Source: Faecalicatena contorta (GTDB taxonomy: Bacteria; Bacillota; Clostridia; Lachnospirales; Lachnospiraceae). Taken from it: DNA of 56,954 nt. Below are positions 6,839 through 16,012 of the stretch, piece by piece. The DNA is taken from the NCBI RefSeq assembly GCF_021531895.1, contig NZ_JAFBIX010000021.1, positions 1 through 56,954 of the forward strand. The letters run 5' to 3'. Under the pieces are notes generated by a model that had not been told where the DNA came from, did not search any database, and was given only the letters and a program-made list of their open reading frames with translations. How positions within the stretch are numbered: position 1 is the first letter of the stretch; each line of letters begins with the position of its first letter. Both the position numbers and the translations under genes were made by a program.

Positions 6839-7879
6839 ATGATTAAAGTTGGAATTATTGGAGCAACTGGATATGCTGGCGGTGAACTGGTTCGATTGCT
6901 CATGGGGCATAAGGATGCGAAGATTGTGTGGTATGGTTCCAGAAGTTACATAGATAAGAAGTATGCGGATGTGTACCAGAATATGTTTCAGATTGTGGAT
7001 GCGAAGTGTCTGGATGATAATATGGAAGAGTTGGCCGAGCAGGCGGATGTGATTTTTACTGCGACGCCGCAGGGATTCTGTGCTTCTGTAATTAATGAGG
7101 AGATTCTTTCCAAGACGAAGATTGTAGACTTGAGTGCAGATTTCCGTATTAAGGATGTGGCAACTTATGAGAAGTGGTATGGTATTGAACATAAGAGTCC
7201 TCAGTTTATTGAAGAGGCGGTGTATGGGCTGTGTGAGATTAACCGCGAGGCTGTGAAGAAGGCAAGGCTGGTTGCAAATCCTGGATGTTACACAACCTGT
7301 TCGATTCTGACGGCTTATCCGCTGGCAAAAGAAGGTATCATTGATATGAATACATTGATCGTGGATGCAAAGTCGGGCACATCGGGAGCAGGAAGAGGGG
7401 CTAAGGTGCCGAATCTGTTCTGTGAAGTCAATGAGAATATGAAGGCTTACGGAGTTGCCTCTCACAGACATACACCAGAGATCGAGGAACAGTTGGGATA
7501 CGCATCAGGAGAAGAAGTCGTTATCAACTTTACTCCGCATCTGGTTCCGATGAACCGAGGAATTCTTGCTACAGAATATGCAACTTTGAAAAAAGAAGTT
7601 TCTTATGAAGAAGTAAAAGCAATTTATGATAAATATTATAAAGATGAGAAGTTCATCCGTGTTCTGGAAAAGGATGTCTGTCCTGAGACCAAATGGGTGG
7701 AGGGAAGCAATTATGTAGATATTAATTTTAAGATAGACCCGAGAACGAACCGTATCATTATGATGGGAGCAATCGATAACCTGGTAAAAGGAGCAGCCGG
7801 CCAGGCAGTACAAAATATGAATCTCATGTTCGGATTGCCGGAAAGTGAAGGTCTGGAACTAGTTCCAATGTTCCCATAG
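6839..7879 (+). CDS. argC: N-acetyl-gamma-glutamyl-phosphate reductase
   Basis: The 346-aa protein reduces N-acetylglutamyl phosphate to the semialdehyde with NADPH, step three of ornithine synthesis. It opens with the dinucleotide motif GIIGATGYAGGEL. The catalytic Cys lies in NPGCYTT (about residue 149), with SGTSGAGRGAK and SHRHTPEIEEQ downstream. Length is normal. A GGAAGGA site precedes the ATG. It heads an operon argC-GNAT-argJ-argB-argD running about 5 kb, with a putative ArgR box in its leader. Confidence 0.97.
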   Translation: MIKVGIIGATGYAGGELVRLLMGHKDAKIVWYGSRSYIDKKYADVYQNMFQIVDAKCLDDNMEELAEQADVIFTATPQGFCASVINEEILSKTKIVDLSADFRIKDVATYEKWYGIEHKSPQFIEEAVYGLCEINREAVKKARLVANPGCYTTCSILTAYPLAKEGIIDMNTLIVDAKSGTSGAGRGAKVPNLFCEVNENMKAYGVASHRHTPEIEEQLGYASGEEVVINFTPHLVPMNRGILATEYATLKKEVSYEEVKAIYDKYYKDEKFIRVLEKDVCPETKWVEGSNYVDINFKIDPRTNRIIMMGAIDNLVKGAAGQAVQNMNLMFGLPESEGLELVPMFP

Positions 7880-7932
7880 ACATTTCTGGCATGGAACAAT
7901 CATATCAAAATGAAATCAGATGGGAGATACAT

Positions 7933-8376
7933 ATGGTAAGAGTTATGTCAATCGATGATTACAATCAGGTATATGCACTTTGGACGAAGATTCATGGCTT
8001 TGGTCTTCGAAGTGTCGATGATTCACGAGAAGGAATCGAACGTTTCTTACAACGCAATCCGACGACCAGTGTGGTGGCAGAAGAAGAGGGTAAAATCGTT
8101 GGGGCGATCCTTTGTGGGCATGACGGACGACGAGGCTGTCTGTATCACGTGTGTGTGGATGAAGAATATCGTATGCGGGGAATCGGGAAGTCCATGGTCG
8201 TATTTGCAATGGAGGCATTAAAAAAAGAAAAGATTAACAAAGTTTCTCTGATTGCATTTACAAAAAATGATATTGGAAATGCATTTTGGAACGAAATCGG
8301 CTGGACAAAGAGATTGGACTTGAATTATTATGATTTTACTTTGAACGAAGAGAACATTACAGCATTTATTCAGTAA
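7933..8376 (+). CDS. GNAT-family N-acetyltransferase inside the arginine operon
   Basis: I choose the ATG at 7933 because GGGAGA lies just upstream; an in-frame ATG at 7891 has no site. The 147-aa protein is a single GNAT domain. The acetyl-CoA loop is EEYRMRGIGKSM (near residues 79-90), preceded by GRRGCLYHVCVD, and followed by FTKNDIGNAFWNEIGW. It lies between argC and argJ. Short GNAT proteins can acetylate amino acids, so it could prime the pathway by making N-acetylglutamate. ArgJ may already do so. The substrate is not visible in the sequence. Confidence 0.85.
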   Translation: MVRVMSIDDYNQVYALWTKIHGFGLRSVDDSREGIERFLQRNPTTSVVAEEEGKIVGAILCGHDGRRGCLYHVCVDEEYRMRGIGKSMVVFAMEALKKEKINKVSLIAFTKNDIGNAFWNEIGWTKRLDLNYYDFTLNEENITAFIQ

Positions 8377-8401
8377 GAAAAATATAGCAAGAGAGGAAGA
8401 G

Positions 8402-9631
8402 ATGAATATGAAACAGATCAAAGGCGGAGTAACCGCAGCAAAAGGATATGAAGCAGCAAGTACAGCAGCAGGAATCAAGTATAAGGACAGAACGGATATG
8501 GCAATGATCTATAGTCAGGTACCATGTGTGGCTGCAGGAACATTTACGACAAATGTTGTAAAAGCAGCACCGGTCAAATGGGACCAGCAGGTAGTAAAAA
8601 GTGGCGCAAAAGTACAGGCTGTTATCGTGAATTCAGGAATTGCCAATGCCTGTACGGGTGCGGAAGGCTTTGGATACTGTAAGGATACGGCAGTGGCAGC
8701 AGCAAAAGCACTGAATATCTCGGAAGATGGTGTCCTGATCGGTTCTACCGGAGTCATTGGAAAGCAGATGCCGATCAATCGTCTGGTGGCTGGTATCGAT
8801 GCTCTGGCAGGAAAGAAGAATGACACTTTGGAAAATGGAACCGAAGCAGCAAAAGCAATTATGACCACAGATACCTGTGAAAAAGAGCTGGCAGTAACGA
8901 TTGAAGTCGGAGGAAAGACGGTGACTATCGGAGGGATGGCAAAAGGATCTGGTATGATTCATCCGAATATGTGCACGATGCTTGCATTTATCACAACAGA
9001 TGCAGTGATTTCCAAAGAGACTCTTCAGAAAGCATTGAGTGAAGATGTGGACGATACCTATAATATGATTTCTGTAGATGGAGATACTTCTACAAACGAT
9101 ACCGTTATCTTGCTGGCAAATGGACTGGCTGAGAATCCGGAGATTATATATGGAAGTGATGACTACAAGAACTTTGCAGAGGCACTGCATACCATCAATG
9201 AATATCTGGCCAAAAAGATTGCTGGAGACGGAGAGGGAGCTACTGCTTTATTTGAGGTAAAAACCGTTGGCTGTGAGAGTGTGGAGCAGGCAAAGACGCT
9301 GGCAAAATCAATCGTTTGTTCAAACCTTACAAAGACAGCAATTGCAGGACATGATGCGAACTGGGGAAGAATCCTTTGTGCAATGGGGTATTCTGGAGCA
9401 CAGTTTGATCCGGAAAAAGTGGATCTGTTCTTTGAGAGCAAGGCCGGCAAGATCCAGATTATTGAAAATGGAACGGCGGTAGATTACAGTGAGGAGGAAG
9501 CAACGAAGATACTGTCAGAAGCTGAAGTAACTGCAATTGCAGATGTCAAGATGGGTGATGCCTCTGCAACGGCATGGGGATGTGATCTGACCCATGGATA
9601 TATTGAGATTAACGCAGATTACAGAAGCTAA
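8402..9631 (+). CDS. argJ: Glutamate N-acetyltransferase / ornithine acetyltransferase
   Basis: The 409-aa precursor moves the acetyl group from N-acetylornithine to glutamate, recycling it. Members also make N-acetylglutamate from acetyl-CoA when bifunctional. It self-cleaves before a Thr. The site is visible as KGSGMIHPNMCTML, with Thr192 as the new N-terminal nucleophile, giving alpha and beta chains. Cys in place of the more common Ala before that Thr is a minor variation. Other motifs are NSGIANACTG and GRILCAMGYSG. GAGGAAG precedes the start; a second ATG two codons in is also possible. Confidence 0.96.
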   Translation: MNMKQIKGGVTAAKGYEAASTAAGIKYKDRTDMAMIYSQVPCVAAGTFTTNVVKAAPVKWDQQVVKSGAKVQAVIVNSGIANACTGAEGFGYCKDTAVAAAKALNISEDGVLIGSTGVIGKQMPINRLVAGIDALAGKKNDTLENGTEAAKAIMTTDTCEKELAVTIEVGGKTVTIGGMAKGSGMIHPNMCTMLAFITTDAVISKETLQKALSEDVDDTYNMISVDGDTSTNDTVILLANGLAENPEIIYGSDDYKNFAEALHTINEYLAKKIAGDGEGATALFEVKTVGCESVEQAKTLAKSIVCSNLTKTAIAGHDANWGRILCAMGYSGAQFDPEKVDLFFESKAGKIQIIENGTAVDYSEEEATKILSEAEVTAIADVKMGDASATAWGCDLTHGYIEINADYRS

Positions 9632-9709
9632 TTGTGATGCTATATAATGACAGAAGAACATAATGCTGCAATCATGGCGATACAGCAATATAGAAAGGAA
9701 GTAGATGAG

Positions 9710-10609
9710 ATGAACAAAGATATGCAGAAGTATCTGGAAAAGGCAGAAGTACTCATAGAAGCACTTCCGTATATTCAACGGTTCAACCGAAGGATTATCG
9801 TAGTAAAGTATGGCGGAAGCGCCATGGTAGATGAAGCATTAAAGGCACAGGTGATTCAGGATGTGACTCTTCTGAAACTGGTAGGATTTAAGCCGATTAT
9901 CGTGCATGGAGGAGGAAAAGAGATCAGCAGATGGGTCAGCAAGGTCGGTATGAAGCCAGAATTTGTCAATGGACTTCGTGTGACGGATGAGGCAACTATG
10001 GAACTTGCAGAGATGGTATTAGGTAAGGTAAATAAAAGCCTGGTGCAGTTGGTAGAGAGTCTGGGAGTCAGAGCAATCGGAATCAGTGGAAAAGATGGAA
10101 AGCTCTTATCGGTGAATAAAAAGTATTCAGAAGGAGAAGATATCGGATTTGTGGGTGAAGTAAAAGAAGTCAATGCGCCGATTCTGTATGATCTGCTGGA
10201 GAAGGATTTCCTGCCAATCGTATGTCCAGTCGGCCTGGATGATGATTACAATACTTATAATATTAATGCAGATGATGCGGCATGTGCGATAGCCAGAGCA
10301 ATGCGGGCGGAAAAGCTTGCATTTCTGACGGATATTGAGGGTGTATACAAAGATCCAAAAGATCCGTCAACTTTAATCTCAGAATTGACGGTATCCGAAG
10401 CACATAAGCTTATGAATGACGGATATGTGGGAGGCGGTATGCTTCCGAAACTTCACAATTGTATTGATGCAATTGAACATGGAGTGTCCAGAGTACATAT
10501 ATTGGATGGACGGATTCCACACTGTCTGCTTCTGGAAATATTCACGAATAAAGGTATTGGTACAGCAATTATTAATGACAGCGATCGAAGATTTTACTAT
10601 GGAGAATAA
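9710..10609 (+). CDS. argB: Acetylglutamate kinase
   Basis: The 299-aa kinase phosphorylates N-acetylglutamate, usually the feedback-regulated step. The amino-acid-kinase fold shows KYGGSAM near the start, [10 protein letters not shown] for substrate and phosphate, and [19 protein letters not shown] near the end. The N-terminal helix (about residues 1-25, [19 protein letters not shown]) is the extension found in arginine-inhibited hexameric enzymes, so feedback inhibition is likely. The start at 9710 has an AAGGAAG site, while the upstream in-frame ATG at 9647 does not. argD begins 4 bases after its stop. Confidence 0.96.
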   Translation: MNKDMQKYLEKAEVLIEALPYIQRFNRRIIVVKYGGSAMVDEALKAQVIQDVTLLKLVGFKPIIVHGGGKEISRWVSKVGMKPEFVNGLRVTDEATMELAEMVLGKVNKSLVQLVESLGVRAIGISGKDGKLLSVNKKYSEGEDIGFVGEVKEVNAPILYDLLEKDFLPIVCPVGLDDDYNTYNINADDAACAIARAMRAEKLAFLTDIEGVYKDPKDPSTLISELTVSEAHKLMNDGYVGGGMLPKLHNCIDAIEHGVSRVHILDGRIPHCLLLEIFTNKGIGTAIINDSDRRFYYGE

Positions 10610-10613
10610 GCAT

Positions 10614-11789
10614 ATGAATAAATATATTGAAGCAACACAAAATGGACTGGTCCATACTTATAATCAGTTTCCAATTGTGTTAGAAAAAGGAGAAGGCGTC
10701 TATCTGTATGATACCGAGGGGAAAAAATATTTGGATTTTGCTGCAGGATATGCAGTATCTTCCCTTGGATATGGCAATCAGGAATTGAATGATGCACTGA
10801 AAGCACAGATAGATCAATTGTTTCATACATCGAATCTTTATTATCATACGACATGTGGGAAGGCAGCAGAAGATCTAAAACGAGTAACAGGTATGGATCG
10901 TATTTTTTTCACCAATAGTGGAGGAGAGGCTGTCGAAGGAACATTAAAAGCTGCAAGAAAATATGCCTATAAGAGAAAAACAGGGCGTTATGAATTCATT
11001 GCGATGAAAGAGTCTTTTCATGGAAGAAGCTTTGGCGCAGTATCTGTTACTGGACATGATGCTTACAGAGAGCCGTTTGAACCATTGGTTCCTGGTGTAT
11101 CATTTGCAGAATACAATAATCTTGAAAGTGTGAAAGCGCTTGTGACAGATAAGACCTGTGCAATTATTCTTGAGCCGTTACAAGGTGAAGGCGGTATCAA
11201 TGTGGCTTCGGAAGAGTTCATGAAAGGGATCCGTAAGCTCTGTGATGAAGAAGGAATTTTGATGATCTGCGATGAAGTACAGTGTGGCATGGGACGGACT
11301 GGTTCGATGTTCGCATGGCAGTCTTATGGCATTAAGCCAGATATTATGTCCATGGCAAAAGCAATCGGAAGCGGAATTCCTGTCGGTGCATTTGCTATGA
11401 CAGAGGAAGTAGCACAATATTCTCTTGAACCGGGGGATCATGGCACAACATACGGAGGTAATCCACTGGCATGTACAGCTGTCAGTAAGACGGTAGAGAT
11501 CTTTGAACGGGAGAATCTTGTATCCCATGTGCAGGAGATTGGAGCATATCTGTCAGAACAGTTGGATATTCTGGTACAGGAATCTGACTGCGTGACAGCA
11601 AGAAAGGGCAAAGGTCTGATGCAGGGAATTCAGGTTACAAAACCGACCGGAGAGATTGCGAATGCTGCTTTGCAGGAAGGTCTTCTTGTAATCGGTGCAG
11701 GAGCGGATGTAATTCGTTTTGTTCCGCCACTGATTATTGAAAAAGAACATGTGGATGAAATGATAGAGAAATTGAAGAAAGTGCTGTAG
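10614..11789 (+). CDS. argD: Acetylornithine aminotransferase
   Basis: The 391-aa class-III PLP enzyme turns N-acetylglutamate semialdehyde into N-acetylornithine using glutamate. Motifs visible are FTNSGGEAVEGTLK for the phosphate, ICDEVQCGMGRTG with the ring-binding Asp, and SMAKAIGSGIPVGAF with the Schiff-base Lys. The start at 10614 uses the GGAG at the end of argB and gives the usual length. Last gene of the arg operon: a 56-base gap with a new AGGAGG precedes the next gene, which is unrelated. Confidence 0.95.
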   Translation: MNKYIEATQNGLVHTYNQFPIVLEKGEGVYLYDTEGKKYLDFAAGYAVSSLGYGNQELNDALKAQIDQLFHTSNLYYHTTCGKAAEDLKRVTGMDRIFFTNSGGEAVEGTLKAARKYAYKRKTGRYEFIAMKESFHGRSFGAVSVTGHDAYREPFEPLVPGVSFAEYNNLESVKALVTDKTCAIILEPLQGEGGINVASEEFMKGIRKLCDEEGILMICDEVQCGMGRTGSMFAWQSYGIKPDIMSMAKAIGSGIPVGAFAMTEEVAQYSLEPGDHGTTYGGNPLACTAVSKTVEIFERENLVSHVQEIGAYLSEQLDILVQESDCVTARKGKGLMQGIQVTKPTGEIANAALQEGLLVIGAGADVIRFVPPLIIEKEHVDEMIEKLKKVL

Positions 11790-11845
11790 ACATAAAAAAT
11801 CAATCGTTGGATATACTATTTACAGGAATGTAGGAGGTAGATCGG

Positions 11846-12277
11846 ATGATTGGTTTTTTAATTGCTCTTTTGTCAGGGGCTTTAATGAGTGTACAAGGCG
11901 TGTTTAATACACAGGTGACGAAGACGACAGGAATGTGGGTCAGTAACGGATGGGTACAATTGAGTGCTTTTGCATTATGCTTTGTGGCATGGTTGATCTC
12001 GGGCAGGGATAATGTAATGACGCTCGCAAAGGTAGAACCCAAATATGTACTTTTAGGCGGTGTGATCGGGGCCGGAATTACATGGACAGTAATCAAGAGC
12101 ATGGAACAGCTGGGCCCGGCAAAAGCAACGTTGTTGATCGTAATCTCTCAGTTAATCGTTGCGTATATTATTGAATTGTTGGGATTGTTCGGGGTAGAGA
12201 AAGAACCACTTGAGTGGAGAAAGGTAATCGGCATGGGGATTGCTTTGATTGGAGTTGCAATTTTTCAGTGGAAATAG
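11846..12277 (+). CDS. DMT-superfamily small membrane transporter (DUF606/YdcZ-like)
   Basis: The 143-aa protein has about five hydrophobic helices (near residues 2-22, 35-52, 65-85, 92-112 and 124-141). It contains the sequence SGALMSVQGVFNTQVTK, a signature of the DUF606 group, and KATLLIVISQLIVAYI. These half-length proteins are placed among drug/metabolite transporters and probably form dimers. The substrate is unknown. GGAGG precedes the ATG by a normal distance. Confidence 0.85.
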   Translation: MIGFLIALLSGALMSVQGVFNTQVTKTTGMWVSNGWVQLSAFALCFVAWLISGRDNVMTLAKVEPKYVLLGGVIGAGITWTVIKSMEQLGPAKATLLIVISQLIVAYIIELLGLFGVEKEPLEWRKVIGMGIALIGVAIFQWK

Positions 12278-12342
12278 TACAATAACTTTATCTAGGCATA
12301 TGCGGGGTATTTGCAGTTACGACAGACTGTAAAGGAGAATTT

Positions 12343-12936
12343 ATGCGTAGAAAGATCTGGAAAAAAAGAAAAGTTATCATTATGGCGGCAGTTTTGCTTC
12401 TGCTTGCAGGATGTTCAAAAGAAGCGGAAAAAGAGCAGGTGCAATTGGCAGAAGTAAAAGAAGATACATCGCAAGATGCAGAGACAGAAGATACGGAAGA
12501 GAAACAGGAGGCAATCTATGTCCATGTATGTGGCGAGGTTGTGAATCCAGGAGTATACAGACTTCATACAGGCAGCCGTATCTATGAGGCATTGGAAGCG
12601 GCTGGGGGACTTAGTGATGAAGCATCAGCAGAAGCGTTGAATCAGGCGGAGCAGATAGAGGATGGACAGCAGATATATGTTCCTTCCAGAGAAGAAAAAG
12701 AACAGCAAATCTTAGAAAATCAAAGCGCAGATCCAGAAGAAGATGGCAAAGTGAATTTGAATACAGCATCGAAAGAGCAGCTTAAGACTTTAAATGGAAT
12801 TGGTGAGGCAAAGGCAACAGCCATTATCCAGTACCGAGAAGAGCATGGCGGTTTTCAGAAGATTGAAGAATTAATGGAAGTGGAAGGCATTAAAGAAGGT
12901 ACGTTTCAAAAGATTATGGATCAGATAAAGATTTAG
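12343..12936 (+). CDS. comEA: Competence protein ComEA, membrane-linked DNA receptor (lipoprotein form)
   Basis: The 197-aa protein binds double-stranded DNA outside the membrane and hands it to ComEC. A basic start and hydrophobic stretch end in the lipobox LLAGC, so Cys24 is likely lipid-modified; Bacillus ComEA has a transmembrane helix instead. An SLBB-type domain spans about residues 57-115 (VCGEVVNPGVYRL). A Glu/Asp-rich linker leads to paired helix-hairpin-helix motifs at about 136-197 (NLNTASKEQLKTLNGIG). It is separated from comEC by three regulatory genes. Confidence 0.92.
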   Translation: MRRKIWKKRKVIIMAAVLLLLAGCSKEAEKEQVQLAEVKEDTSQDAETEDTEEKQEAIYVHVCGEVVNPGVYRLHTGSRIYEALEAAGGLSDEASAEALNQAEQIEDGQQIYVPSREEKEQQILENQSADPEEDGKVNLNTASKEQLKTLNGIGEAKATAIIQYREEHGGFQKIEELMEVEGIKEGTFQKIMDQIKI

Positions 12937-12951
12937 CGAGGGAGAGCGTGA

Positions 12952-13641
12952 ATGGGTAGAAGAGTATTGGTAGTAGACGATGAAAAATTAATTGTAAAAG
13001 GAATTCGTTTTAGCTTAGAACAAGATGGAATGGAAGTAGACTGTGCTTATGATGGGGAGGAAGCATTGAAACTTGCCAGAGAGAATGCCTATGACATGAT
13101 TTTATTAGATGTTATGCTGCCAAAGCATGATGGATTTGAAGTATGCCAGCAGATTCGTGAATTTTCAGATGTTCCTATTGTTATGCTGACGGCCAGAAGT
13201 GATGATATGGATAAGATACTGGGATTGGAATATGGCGCAGATGATTACATAACGAAGCCATTTAATATTCTGGAAGTAAAGGCACGTATCAAAGCAATCA
13301 TGCGTCGTGTCAGCAAAAGTAATCAAAGCAAGGTGAACGATAAGATTATTGTGAAAGGTGATATGACGATTGATTGTGAGAGCCGGCGCGTGGTTATCGG
13401 AAAAAAAGAGGTTAATCTGACGGCAAAAGAATTCGATCTTCTGGAATTGTTGGCAATGAATCCGAATAAAGTCTATAGCCGTGAAAATCTGTTGAACATT
13501 GTATGGGGATATGAATATCCTGGAGATGCAAGAACAGTAGATGTACATATACGTAGGCTTAGGGAGAAGATTGAGACGAATCCAAGTGATCCAAAGTACG
13601 TATATACAAAATGGGGAGTGGGTTATTATTTTAGGGGTTAA
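12952..13641 (+). CDS. OmpR/PhoB-family response regulator
   Basis: The 229-aa regulator has a receiver domain (about residues 4-116) with the acidic pair at Asp9-Asp10, phosphoacceptor Asp53 in LLLDVMLP, Thr in MLTAR and Lys in TKPF. A winged-helix DNA-binding domain follows (about 130-228; LTAKEFDLLELL, RTVDVHIRRLR, GVGYYF). GGGAG precedes the ATG, 15 bases after the comEA stop. Its partner kinase overlaps its end. Its targets are unknown. The location inside the competence genes suggests control of surface or envelope functions, but nothing in the sequence proves this. Confidence 0.93.
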   Translation: MGRRVLVVDDEKLIVKGIRFSLEQDGMEVDCAYDGEEALKLARENAYDMILLDVMLPKHDGFEVCQQIREFSDVPIVMLTARSDDMDKILGLEYGADDYITKPFNILEVKARIKAIMRRVSKSNQSKVNDKIIVKGDMTIDCESRRVVIGKKEVNLTAKEFDLLELLAMNPNKVYSRENLLNIVWGYEYPGDARTVDVHIRRLREKIETNPSDPKYVYTKWGVGYYFRG

Positions 13642-15064
13642 AAAGTATTTTAAACAGAATGTATTTAAGAGCTTGCGTTTTCGAATCACCCTGTTGATAT
13701 TTTTGGCTGGGATTGTGCCGGGCCTTATTATGAGAGGGGTGATTCTGAGCAGTTATGAGAAAAGAACAGTAGAAGTACGAACTGCAGAGATACAGAATCA
13801 ATGTACTATTCTTGGCAATCAACTGAGTAATTCCAATTACTTGGCTGGTGAAGCGTCTGAAGTGATCAGAACGGAGCTGGTGCAGCTATCCAATATCTAT
13901 AGTGGACGTGTTCTGATCATAGATCAAGAGTTCCATATTGAAGAAGATACATATGATATGGATATGGGAAAAACCATCGTATCCGAAGAAGTAATCCGGT
14001 GCTTTCAGGGAAAGGGCACCAGTAATTATGATGCAAAAAACAGGCATATAGAGGTGACTTCTCCAATCTATGAGATGGGATCGGATAAAGTATTAGGAGT
14101 CATGCTTGTAAGTGTATCGACGGATTCGATTGTTGACAGTATGCAGATATTAGATGAAAGAATCTTGATTGTGGAACTTACGATTGCTGTAGTACTGTTG
14201 GCGTTGGCTTTTGCGGCAGGTATCATTATGGTGAGGCCATTCCAAAGAATCAGTTGTTCTTTGGCGGCGGTAACGGATGGATATGAGGACAATTATCTGC
14301 ATGAGAACACCTATACAGAGACTATATTGATCTCAGAATCATTTAACAGAATGGTAGAACGAATGAAAGTGTTGGATGATTCTCGCAATGAATTCGTGGC
14401 AAATGTGTCACATGAATTAAAGACACCGCTGACATCAATGAAGGTATTGGCAGATTCGTTGTTGGCACAGGAAGATGTTCCGGCAGAACTATATCAGGAA
14501 TTTATGGGAGATTTGTCAGAAGAGATTGAAAGAGAGAATAAGATTATCAATGATCTCCTGTCTCTGGTGAAGATGGACAAGACGGCAAATACTTTGAATA
14601 TCAAGTCTGAAAATATCAATGCCCTGGTAGAAAGAATACTGAAGCAGCTTCGGCCAATAGCAGCGACACGCAATATCGAAGTGGTATTTGAAAGCTTCCG
14701 TCCGGTAACCGCTGAAGTAGATGAGATGAAACTGTCACTTGCGATTACAAATCTTGTAGAAAATGCTATTAAGTATAATAAAGAGAATGGATGGATTCAT
14801 GTATCTTTGAACGCGGATCACAAAAATTGTTATATTGAAGTTGCCGATTCTGGAATTGGAATCCCTGAAGAGGCGCTGGAACATATATTTGAAAGGTTTT
14901 ATCGTGTCGATAAATCCCATTCCAGAGAAATCGGTGGAACTGGGTTGGGTCTTGCCATTGCAAGAAGTGCGGTGGTGATGCATCGAGGCGCAATTAAGGC
15001 TTATAGTCAGGTGGGAGAGGGAACGACATTTACAATACGAATTCCGCTGACTTATGTATCTTAG
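13541..15064 (+). CDS. Sensor histidine kinase (start uncertain)
   Basis: Membrane sensor partner of the preceding regulator. Domains in order: a hydrophobic helix (ITLLIFLAGIVPGLIM), an extracytoplasmic sensor region of about 130 residues, a second helix (LTIAVVLLALAFAAGIIMV), HAMP, the phosphoacceptor segment ANVSHELKTPLTSM, and an ATPase domain (NLVENAIKYN, DSGIGIPEE, GTGLGLAIA). The expected N-terminus, around VKKYFKQNVFKSLRFR at 13637, has no ATG, GTG or TTG with a ribosome site. The only ATG, at 13541, lies 100 bases inside the regulator gene and has a weak site. The true start is therefore unclear; the domains themselves look intact. Confidence 0.88.
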   Translation: MYIYVGLGRRLRRIQVIQSTYIQNGEWVIILGVKKYFKQNVFKSLRFRITLLIFLAGIVPGLIMRGVILSSYEKRTVEVRTAEIQNQCTILGNQLSNSNYLAGEASEVIRTELVQLSNIYSGRVLIIDQEFHIEEDTYDMDMGKTIVSEEVIRCFQGKGTSNYDAKNRHIEVTSPIYEMGSDKVLGVMLVSVSTDSIVDSMQILDERILIVELTIAVVLLALAFAAGIIMVRPFQRISCSLAAVTDGYEDNYLHENTYTETILISESFNRMVERMKVLDDSRNEFVANVSHELKTPLTSMKVLADSLLAQEDVPAELYQEFMGDLSEEIERENKIINDLLSLVKMDKTANTLNIKSENINALVERILKQLRPIAATRNIEVVFESFRPVTAEVDEMKLSLAITNLVENAIKYNKENGWIHVSLNADHKNCYIEVADSGIGIPEEALEHIFERFYRVDKSHSREIGGTGLGLAIARSAVVMHRGAIKAYSQVGEGTTFTIRIPLTYVS

Positions 15065-15083
15065 GACAGGAGGAAAGAGCAAT

Positions 15084-16010
15084 ATGAGTCGAAAAAGATG
15101 CTATACGATTGTTTGCATACTGCTGTGTCTTTCACTTCTGGCAGGATGCAGAAAAGGAAAGGAACCAGAAGAAGGAGAGTCTTTTATCTGTTACGTGAAT
15201 ACAGAAGATACCGCTTTGGTAAAAGAAAAGTATGAGATGAAAGGAGAGAATGCGGAGGAAAAGGTTCAGAACTTATTGAATGCGATGCAAAAGGAACCAG
15301 ATTCTATAGAATATAAAAGCGTGTTCCCGGAAAAATTAAAGATACAAGACTGGACGTTATCCGATAAAAAATTAGAGATTCATTTTAACAGTACTTATGA
15401 GAAACTGAGTGCTGCCAAAGAGGTGCTGCTGAAAGCAGCTGTGGTACAGACTTTGTCGCAGCTTTCAGAGGTAGAGTATGTCTGCTTTTTTATTGAGAAC
15501 AGTCCATTAACTGATAATCTGGGTAAAGAAGTGGGGTATATGCGTGCAGAAGATTTTGTGCAGAATACAGGTTCATTGTTGTATTCTTACCAGGTTGGAG
15601 AATTGAAACTATATTTTGCCAATGAGCAAGGAAATGCTATGATAACAGAAAATATCAGCGTCCGTTATAATAGTAATACATCGATAGAAAAGCTGATAGT
15701 AGAACAATTATTGAAGGGTCCGTCTAAGGAAGGACTGTATCCGGTGATTCCGCCGGAAACTAAGGTGCTTGGCGTGTCGGTCAAGGATAATGTGTGTTAT
15801 GTGAATCTTGATGAAGGATTTCTGAATAATACTTACACGATAGATCCTAAAATTACAATATATGCAATTGTTAATTCTATTGTTGATGGAGGTGCATCCA
15901 GTCAGGTGCAGATTCTGGTGAATGGGGAATCCGATATCACATACATGGGAACAGTAGATCTTAGTAAGCCATTATCACGAGATCAGAACCTTGTGGAGGA
16001 GAAAGAATAG
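15084..16010 (+). CDS. GerMN-domain lipoprotein
   Basis: The 308-aa protein has a signal sequence ending LLAGC, so Cys22 is probably lipid-modified and the protein sits on the outer face of the membrane. Two GerMN-type repeats follow: the first around residues 55-165, the second around 180-290 (YNSNTSIEKLIVEQLLKGPSKEGL, NVCYVNLDEGFL). GerM acts in sporulation and germination in Bacillus. AGGAGG supports the start at 15084. It follows the histidine kinase by 19 bases, an order like mtrA-mtrB-lpqB of Actinobacteria, where LpqB modulates the kinase. A similar role here is an inference. Confidence 0.85.
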   Translation: MSRKRCYTIVCILLCLSLLAGCRKGKEPEEGESFICYVNTEDTALVKEKYEMKGENAEEKVQNLLNAMQKEPDSIEYKSVFPEKLKIQDWTLSDKKLEIHFNSTYEKLSAAKEVLLKAAVVQTLSQLSEVEYVCFFIENSPLTDNLGKEVGYMRAEDFVQNTGSLLYSYQVGELKLYFANEQGNAMITENISVRYNSNTSIEKLIVEQLLKGPSKEGLYPVIPPETKVLGVSVKDNVCYVNLDEGFLNNTYTIDPKITIYAIVNSIVDGGASSQVQILVNGESDITYMGTVDLSKPLSRDQNLVEEKE

Positions 16011-16012
16011 TC

